Part shown: piece after piece, positions 25,631 to 31,185 of the stretch
Numbering within the stretch: the first letter of the stretch is position 1
How the letters are laid out: each line of letters begins with the position of its first letter
DNA from: DASWHR01 sp036398095
GTDB taxonomy: Bacteria > Actinomycetota > AC-67
Direction of reading: 5' to 3'
DNA length: 31,185 bases
Assembly (NCBI GenBank): GCA_036398095.1
Contig: DASWHR010000098.1
Span: forward strand, 1 to 31,185
Notes under the pieces: model-generated
Told to the model about the DNA's origin: nothing
What the model saw: the letters and a program-made list of their open reading frames with translations, nothing else
The model's database searches: none
Translations under genes and position numbers: made by a program

Positions 25631-26769
25631 CCGCGCATCTGATCGTGATGGTCGCCGCCGCGGCCGTCACGTTCGCCTTCACGCCGCTTTACCGGCGCAT
25701 TGCTTTTCGCCTGGGCGCCGTTGACGTTCCCGAAGCCGGCGACCGCAAAGTCCATCGCGATCCGACGCCGACCTCGGGCGGCGTGGCGATCTTCGCCGGC
25801 GTCGCGGCCGGTTTCCTGACTGCGCGGTTCCTGGGGTCCTTCGATGCGTTGTTCACCACCTCGACCGAGCCGCTCGGCGTGATCGCGGCATCGTTGTTTC
25901 TGGTGATCGTCGGAATCGTGGACGATGTGCGCGGCATGCGCGCCCCGGCGAAGCTTGCCGCGCAGGCGATCGCCGCCGGCATCATCGTGCTGTCGGGCGT
26001 GCAGTTCCTGTTCTTCTGGCTTCCCGGCGTCGGTCTGGTGTCGCTGTCGATCGACCTCGCGGCGCTGCTGACGGTGGTGTGGACGGTGGCGGTGATCAAC
26101 GGCGTCAACCTGATCGACGGGCTCGACGGGCTCGCCGCCGGCGTCACCGCGATCGCGGCGGGCGCGCTGTTCGTCTACGCGTTCCAAGCGGCCGACGGGC
26201 AGCCGACCGTGGCGACGCTGGTTCCGATGCTCGTGTTCGGTGCCTGCGTCGGATTCCTTCCCCATAACTTCAACCCCGCCAAGATCTTCATGGGCGATAC
26301 CGGATCGATGCTGCTCGGCCTGCTGCTGGCCTCGAGCACGGTGAGCGGCGTCGGGCGCACCATCGAGCCGAAATTCTCCGACGTCGCCGGCTTGATCGTG
26401 CCGGTGCTGCTGCCGCTGTTCGTCCTGGCGATTCCGCTTGCCGACGTCGGCTTTGCGATCACGCGCCGCGCGAAGGCCGGCAAGCCGGTGTTTCACGCCG
26501 ACAAGAGCCACATCCACCACTGGCTGCTCGAGATGGCCCAAAGTCATCGCCGCGCCGTCCTGGTGATGTGGTCGTGGAGCGCGATGCTGGCGAGCGCCGC
26601 GATGGTGCTCTCCATCGGGTACGGGACGGGTCCGCGGATCGTCGCCGGAGCAATCGTGGTCGTGCTCGTCGCGTCGATCGTGTTCGTGCCGCGCGTGCTG
26701 CGCCGCGAGGGTCCGGCCGGCCCGGGCGACGCGGCCGAGCCGGCGGGCGCGAAGGCGCGATGGGAGTGA
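25627..26769 (+). CDS. wecA: Undecaprenyl-phosphate N-acetylglucosaminyl-1-phosphate transferase family (WecA/Rfe/TagO)
   Basis: This polytopic membrane enzyme (380 residues, about ten hydrophobic segments) transfers a sugar-1-phosphate from a UDP-sugar, probably GlcNAc, to a polyprenyl phosphate. It starts the lipid-linked precursors of cell-wall polymers such as the actinobacterial arabinogalactan linker or teichoic acids. Motifs are 'PTSGG', the metal-binding 'GIVDDVRG', 'NGVNLIDGLDGLAAG', 'NPAKIFMGDTGS' and the cytoplasmic His loop 'HADKSHIHH'. The loop and the genomic position (Rfe before atp in mycobacteria) favour WecA over MraY. GTG 25627 overlaps the stop of the phosphatase-RpiB gene. 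The last 30 residues are hydrophilic and Ala/Gly-rich. Confidence 0.93.
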   Translation: MTAHLIVMVAAAAVTFAFTPLYRRIAFRLGAVDVPEAGDRKVHRDPTPTSGGVAIFAGVAAGFLTARFLGSFDALFTTSTEPLGVIAASLFLVIVGIVDDVRGMRAPAKLAAQAIAAGIIVLSGVQFLFFWLPGVGLVSLSIDLAALLTVVWTVAVINGVNLIDGLDGLAAGVTAIAAGALFVYAFQAADGQPTVATLVPMLVFGACVGFLPHNFNPAKIFMGDTGSMLLGLLLASSTVSGVGRTIEPKFSDVAGLIVPVLLPLFVLAIPLADVGFAITRRAKAGKPVFHADKSHIHHWLLEMAQSHRRAVLVMWSWSAMLASAAMVLSIGYGTGPRIVAGAIVVVLVASIVFVPRVLRREGPAGPGDAAEPAGAKARWE

Positions 26770-26816
26770 TCGCGCCGCCGGCCGACGGCCGCCGCTTCGC
26801 GCAGGCGGCGGCCGGT

Positions 26817-26845
26817 TTGACCCGACCGGGCGGCCTGGGCATACT
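26817..26845 (+). promoter_or_regulatory. Promoter P1 of the atp operon (TTGACC-17-CATACT)
   Basis: TTGACC (26817-26822) and CATACT (26840-26845) are spaced by exactly 17 bases, matching five of six and four of six consensus positions. Transcription would start near 26851-26853, inside the palindrome that follows. This is the best -35/-10 pair with ideal spacing seen in the window. Confidence 0.6.
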
Positions 26846-26847
26846 AC

Positions 26848-26865
26848 TTGTGAACTGATTCACAA
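26848..26865 (+). promoter_or_regulatory. Perfect palindrome TTGTGAA-N4-TTCACAA at the atp promoter: Rex-type (or CRP-type) operator
   Basis: The sequence TTGTGAACTGATTCACAA has two perfect 7-base arms around CTGA. It equals the consensus operator of Rex, the repressor that senses the NADH/NAD+ ratio. It begins two bases after the -10 box of P1 and covers the expected start site, an arrangement for repression. It also contains TGTGA-N6-TCACA, the core of CRP/GlxR sites, so a cAMP-responsive regulator is the main alternative. Either would tie ATP synthase synthesis to energy or redox state. The regulator gene is not in this window. Confidence 0.75.
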
Positions 26866-26926
26866 TCTCGGAGCGACCGGCCCTGAAAAATGCCTCTGAC
26901 CTGCGGAAACGGATTCCGGCTGCGTT

Positions 26927-26956
26927 TTGACATGCGCGGGGGGGTCCGGGTTTAAT
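26927..26956 (+). promoter_or_regulatory. Second candidate atp promoter P2 (TTGACA-18-TTTAAT)
   Basis: A perfect TTGACA (26927-26932) and TTTAAT (26951-26956, one mismatch) are spaced by 18 bases. The -10 box overlaps the first possible start codon of atpZ (26955). If used, this promoter would make an mRNA lacking that codon, and translation would begin at ATG 27015. P2 lies outside the Rex-like operator and could give unregulated basal expression. Confidence 0.4.
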
Positions 26957-27299
26957 GCCACGGGCCTCGGACCAGGACGAACGGCGCCGGCTCTACACCG
27001 GCGCCGGGGAGGGGATGTCGAAAGCCGTCGACCTGGTCACGGCCACCGCGGTCTGGGGAGCGATCGGATGGCTGATCGATCGCTGGCTGGGCACCTGGCC
27101 GATCGTGTTTGCGGTCGGCACGGTGATCGGAAACCTCACCGGGATCTACGTCCTCTATCGACGGTCGATCGAGGAAGGAAAGCGTGCGTCGAGCGGGCCG
27201 AGCGGAGTGACGCGCTCGTGGCCGAAGCAGGTCCGGCCGGCGCGCGGCGATGCGGGAGCGGCCGGGCGGAGCGAATCCGGTCGCGGGGACGATGAATGA
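26955..27299 (+). CDS. atpZ: AtpZ-like small membrane protein of the ATP synthase operon
   Basis: The protein (114 residues from ATG 26955) has two hydrophobic segments, about residues 26-44 and 48-66. The intervening 'GWLIDRWLGTWPIVF' is typical of the AtpZ family. AtpZ and AtpI are accessory proteins linked to assembly of the Fo rotor or to a Mg/Ca channel in some bacteria. The C-terminal 45 residues are hydrophilic and Arg/Gly-rich. The first ATG has no proper ribosome-binding site and overlaps a promoter-like box. ATG 27015 (residue 21, 'MSKAVDLV') follows GGGGAGGGG and may be the real start, giving 94 residues. The stop overlaps the atpI ATG (ATGA). Confidence 0.75.
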   Translation: MPRASDQDERRRLYTGAGEGMSKAVDLVTATAVWGAIGWLIDRWLGTWPIVFAVGTVIGNLTGIYVLYRRSIEEGKRASSGPSGVTRSWPKQVRPARGDAGAAGRSESGRGDDE

Positions 27300-27733
27300 A
27301 CGCACCGAACGCGACGACGACGACGAGCGGTGAGCTGCGGATGGTTCGCGGCGCGATGGTCGCCGTCTCCGCCGCAACCCCGCCCGTCGCCGCGATCGCC
27401 TGGATTGTCCGCGGTCCCGAGGGTGCCGCGTCGGTGATCATCGCCGTCGCGATCGTGCTGGCCAACGCGTTCGTGTCGGCTTTGGTGCTCGCCGTTGCCG
27501 TCAAGCGCTCGCCACTGATGGGGCCGTCTCTGCAGATGCCCTCCTACGCCTTCCGCATGGCCGGCATCGTGTTCACGCTCGCCAAGCTGCGCAACGCCTC
27601 GTTCGTGGATCCCCCGACGTTTGCGATCTGCTTCGCGGTCGCCGTCGTCGCCACGCTCGCGATCGAGGCGCGGATCTACAAGCGCACGCCGTGGGCCGCC
27701 CTGACCTTCTTGGAGCAAAAGGAGCTGACGTGA
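27296..27733 (+). CDS. atpI: AtpI-like ATP synthase accessory membrane protein
   Basis: The 145-residue protein has four hydrophobic segments (about 18-38, 43-68, 80-98, 106-126), and its size and position fit the AtpI family. In other bacteria AtpI helps insert or assemble the c-subunit ring. Sequence conservation in the family is low, so the call leans on topology and place: directly before atpB, with AtpZ before it. Mycobacteria have a single membrane protein (Rv1303) at this place. The start overlaps the atpZ stop, and the stop overlaps the atpB GTG (GTGA), so coupling is tight. Confidence 0.72.
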   Translation: MNAPNATTTTSGELRMVRGAMVAVSAATPPVAAIAWIVRGPEGAASVIIAVAIVLANAFVSALVLAVAVKRSPLMGPSLQMPSYAFRMAGIVFTLAKLRNASFVDPPTFAICFAVAVVATLAIEARIYKRTPWAALTFLEQKELT

Positions 27734-28509
27734 GGATCCTGGCCTTCGAGCCGCCGACGACGAACGAGCTGTTCGAGTTCGAACCCATCTTCCGGCTGAA
27801 TATCGGCGGGTTCCACATGGACATCACCAAACCGACGGCCGTGATGCTGATCATCACCGTGGCCCTGCTGCTGTTCTTCTGGCGCGCCTACTCCAAGCGC
27901 AAGCTGGTGCCGACGGGCTCGCAGAACGTCGCCGAGTACATGTACGAGTTCGTCGACGACCAAGTCACCAAGCCGGTGCTCGGACCGGAGGGCGCGGCCT
28001 GGACGCCGTACCTGGTGACGCTGTTCTTCTGGGTGTTCTTCAACAACATCATGGGAATCATCCCCGGTATTCAGATCCCGACGACCTCGCGGATGGCCTA
28101 CCCGCTGGTGCTGGCGCTGCTCGCGTACTTGATCTTCAACATCGTCGGGATCAAGGAGCAAGGCTTCTTCAAGTACTTCCTCGGCATCATGTTCCCGCCC
28201 GGCGTCCCGAAGGTCATGTACATCCTGCTGACGCCGATCGAGCTTATCTCGACGCTGATCGTGCGGCCCTTCACGCTGGCGCTTCGACTCTTCGCCAACA
28301 TGGTCGCCGGCCACATGCTGCTTGCCGTGCTTTTCATCGGAACCGCCGTGTTCTTCCAGAGCGGCATCGGCAAGTTCACGTTCATCCTTCCGTTCGGTCT
28401 GGCGACGATCATGACCGGATTCGAGATCTTCGTCGCAGGAATGCAGGCGTTCATCATCACGATCCTTACGGCCGTCTACATCGCGGGGGCGGCCCACCCG
28501 GAGCACTAG
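27730..28509 (+). CDS. atpB: ATP synthase Fo subunit a
   Basis: Subunit a (259 residues) forms the proton half-channels next to the c-ring. The essential arginine is R186 in 'LALRLFANMVAGH'. Other conserved parts are 'SQNVAEYMYEFV', 'FFNNIMGIIPG' and the last helix with 'FVAGMQAFIITILTAVYIAGA' (in part). About five to six membrane helices are seen. GTG 27730 is chosen because it overlaps the atpI stop and AAAAGGAG lies just upstream; an earlier start would overlap atpI without such support. atpB-E-F-H-A is the standard order. Confidence 0.96.
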   Translation: MRILAFEPPTTNELFEFEPIFRLNIGGFHMDITKPTAVMLIITVALLLFFWRAYSKRKLVPTGSQNVAEYMYEFVDDQVTKPVLGPEGAAWTPYLVTLFFWVFFNNIMGIIPGIQIPTTSRMAYPLVLALLAYLIFNIVGIKEQGFFKYFLGIMFPPGVPKVMYILLTPIELISTLIVRPFTLALRLFANMVAGHMLLAVLFIGTAVFFQSGIGKFTFILPFGLATIMTGFEIFVAGMQAFIITILTAVYIAGAAHPEH

Positions 28510-28533
28510 CCCGCGACACGAGGGGGTAATCAG

Positions 28534-28791
28534 ATGTTGGCAACATTGATCGGGATCTTCGCCGAGCTGAACGGCAGCCTGGCGCCGATCGGTAAGGGTC
28601 TCGTCTACGGCCTGGGCGCGATCGGCCCCGGAATCGGGATCGGGATCATCTTCGGCAAGGCCATCGAAGCGATGGCGCGCCAGCCCGAAGCCGCCGGCCT
28701 CGTCCGGCCGGTCATGTTCCTCGGCTTCGCACTCGTCGAGGCGCTCGCGCTGTTCGGCTTCGTTCTGTTCTTCATCGTCCCGAGCAACTAG
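28534..28791 (+). CDS. atpE: ATP synthase Fo subunit c
   Basis: The 85-residue hairpin of two membrane helices forms the rotor ring. The first helix has the glycine-rich 'GPGIGIGIIFG' packing motif, the polar loop is 'ARQPEAAG', and the ion-binding carboxylate is E69 in 'GFALVEALALFG'. The residues that form a sodium site in Na+-type rings (a Gln in helix 1, Ser/Thr after the Glu) are absent, so protons are the expected ion. The sequence is close to what I know of Streptomyces AtpE. GAGGGGG lies upstream as ribosome-binding site. Of the genes here, subunit c is made in the most copies. Confidence 0.97.
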   Translation: MLATLIGIFAELNGSLAPIGKGLVYGLGAIGPGIGIGIIFGKAIEAMARQPEAAGLVRPVMFLGFALVEALALFGFVLFFIVPSN

Positions 28792-28810
28792 CCGCCGTTA
28801 GGAGCAGGAA

Positions 28811-29344
28811 ATGGGTGTCATCATTCTGGCCGCGGAAGAGACGCAGTTCATTCTTCCGCACGCGGACGAGCTGATCTGGGGCTCGATCGCGTTCGTGCTG
28901 CTGTTCGTCGCGCTTTCGAAATTCGCGTTCCCGAAGTTGAAGGCGACCCTGGCGGCCCGGACCGAACGGATCAGGGGCCAGCTCGAGTCGGCCGAGAAGT
29001 CCAAGACCGAGGCCGACGCGGTCCTCGAGCAGTACCGGGCACAACTGGCCGACGCGCGCAACGAAGCGAACCGGATCATCGAAGAGGCCAAGAGGACGGC
29101 CGAGTCGGTCCGTCGCGACCTGGTCGTCAAGGCCGAGCAGGAAGCCGCCGAGATCGTCACGCGCGCCCGCGCCGAAGTCGGCTCGGAACGCGACCGGGCG
29201 ATGGCCGAGCTTCGCTCGTCGGTCGCGTCCCTCACCATCAACGTCGCCGAACGGGTCATCGGCCGTGAGCTTCAAAACGATGCGTCGCAGCGGGCCTTCG
29301 TGGATCAAACCATCGCCGAGCTGTCGCGGATCGGACAGAACTGA
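28811..29344 (+). CDS. atpF: ATP synthase Fo subunit b
   Basis: Subunit b (177 residues) is the peripheral stalk. One membrane helix (about 22-42, 'LIWGSIAFVLLFVALSKFA') is followed by a long charged coiled coil to the C-terminus ('AEKSKTEADAVLEQYRAQLADA'). It is a separate gene from the delta subunit, unlike the b-delta fusion of mycobacteria. AGGAG precedes the ATG. The stop overlaps the atpH start by one base. Confidence 0.95.
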   Translation: MGVIILAAEETQFILPHADELIWGSIAFVLLFVALSKFAFPKLKATLAARTERIRGQLESAEKSKTEADAVLEQYRAQLADARNEANRIIEEAKRTAESVRRDLVVKAEQEAAEIVTRARAEVGSERDRAMAELRSSVASLTINVAERVIGRELQNDASQRAFVDQTIAELSRIGQN

Positions 29345-29877
29345 TGGATCCGAGGATCGAGGGCTACGCGGCCGCGTTGTTCGAGGTCGCCCGAGCCGAG
29401 GGCGCACTCGACGCGGTCGAGGACGAGCTCTTCCGGTTCGCGCGAACCGTCGAACAGGAATCGAAGCTGCGCGAGGCGCTGCAAGATCAGGCGCTTCCGC
29501 CGGAGCTTCGCATGAAGGTCATCGGCGAGCTGCTCGGCAGCCGCGCGAACCCGCACACGGTCAACCTTCTGCAGTTCATCGTCGGCGCCGGCCGCGCCCG
29601 GCAACTGTCCCAGATCGTGGATGCGCTCGTCGCCCGCGCGGCGGCCGAGCGTTCGAAGTCGATTGCGCAGGTGCGCTCCGCCATCCCCCTCGGCGAAGAG
29701 CAGCGCGCCAAGCTGCGCGACGCGATCAAGGCGGCGACGGGGATGGACGTGGATATGAAGGTGATCGTCGACCCGAGCGTGCTGGGCGGCCTTCACGTCC
29801 GAGTCGGCGATCGGGTCTTCGACGCGACCGTTCGCCGGCGACTCGAACTCGCCCAGGAAAGCCTAGGCAAGAGCTAA
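29344..29877 (+). CDS. atpH: ATP synthase F1 subunit delta
   Basis: The 177-residue delta (OSCP-type) subunit links the peripheral stalk to the top of F1. The helical N-terminal domain begins 'GYAAALFEVARAEGALDAVEDEL'-like (shown in part: 'GYAAALFEVARAEG'), and the C-terminal beta domain contains 'VIVDPSVLGGLHVRVGDRVFD', the signature of the family ('DPSVLGGLHVRVGD'). The tail 'VRRRLELAQESL' matches the end of the family. The ATG overlaps the atpF stop (TGATG), and atpA follows after 14 bases. Confidence 0.95.
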   Translation: MDPRIEGYAAALFEVARAEGALDAVEDELFRFARTVEQESKLREALQDQALPPELRMKVIGELLGSRANPHTVNLLQFIVGAGRARQLSQIVDALVARAAAERSKSIAQVRSAIPLGEEQRAKLRDAIKAATGMDVDMKVIVDPSVLGGLHVRVGDRVFDATVRRRLELAQESLGKS

Positions 29878-29891
29878 GGAAGAGGAAGCAG

Positions 29892-31185
<1,294 letters not shown>

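Noticed and set aside
25627..26769. MraY instead of WecA
   Set aside because: The HIHH loop and the position before the atp operon match WecA/Rfe; MraY normally lies in the mur cluster.
28534..28791. Sodium-driven ATP synthase
   Set aside because: The c subunit lacks the Gln and the Ser/Thr next to the Glu that form a sodium site.

Overview
The window is GC-rich and densely packed, and it reads as chromosome of an actinobacterium, probably not a mycobacterium and perhaps from a deep or uncultured class. The backbone argS-lysA-hom-thrC-thrB-rho-rpmE-prfA-prmC-tsaC-wecA-atpB-E-F-H-A is the order I know from actinobacteria such as Mycobacterium tuberculosis. Differences from mycobacteria are a DUF1385 gene between rpmE and prfA, separate atpF and atpH genes, an atpZ/atpI pair, and an LMW-phosphatase/RpiB fusion close to the atp operon. 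The last recalls the ywlC-ywlE-rpiB-atp neighbourhood of Bacillus. Genus or species cannot be assigned from this sequence.

Layout. Bases 1-470 hold the 3' end of a class III nucleotide cyclase gene, a tRNA-Arg(CCG) on the minus strand, and a promoter region with an 11-bp direct repeat. Bases 477-3849 form an operon of a stand-alone receiver protein, argS and lysA. Bases 3846-7038 (minus strand) hold a membrane histidine kinase and a TPR-alpha/beta-hydrolase; the hydrolase gene ends tail-to-tail with lysA on a shared CTAG. Bases 7156-10416 carry hom-thrC-thrB. Bases 10449-16543 are an accessory cassette: glycogen-debranching-type enzyme, metallophosphoesterase, cyclic 2,3-diphosphoglycerate synthetase, 2-phosphoglycerate kinase and a small transaldolase. 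Its last gene overlaps rho. Bases 16540-22342 hold rho, rpmE (behind a structured leader), DUF1385, prfA, prmC and tsaC. A secreted S8 protease gene lies on the minus strand (22339-24519), and divergent from it are the phosphatase-RpiB fusion and wecA. The atp operon (atpZ, atpI, atpB, E, F, H, A) runs off the right edge.

How the genes work together. The threonine and lysine genes share aspartate-derived precursors. The cassette holds both enzymes that take 2-phosphoglycerate to 2,3-diphosphoglycerate and then to cyclic 2,3-diphosphoglycerate, an archaeal methanogen solute and phosphate store. Next to them sit a candidate phosphodiesterase and enzymes of glycogen and sugar-phosphate metabolism. 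The atp operon has a good promoter with a perfect TTGTGAA-N4-TTCACAA operator on its start region, as expected for the NADH/NAD+ sensor Rex; the same core also fits a CRP/GlxR site.

Most points of interest: (1) the bacterial cDPG cassette, translationally coupled to rho; (2) the Rex/CRP-like operator at the atp promoter; (3) repeated -10 elements of the form TAGRCT or TATAGT 6-10 nt before start codons, suggesting leaderless transcripts; (4) the phosphatase-RpiB fusion with a strong internal ribosome-binding site; (5) a structured leader before rpmE; (6) two convergent gene pairs that overlap by exactly four bases at their stop codons.
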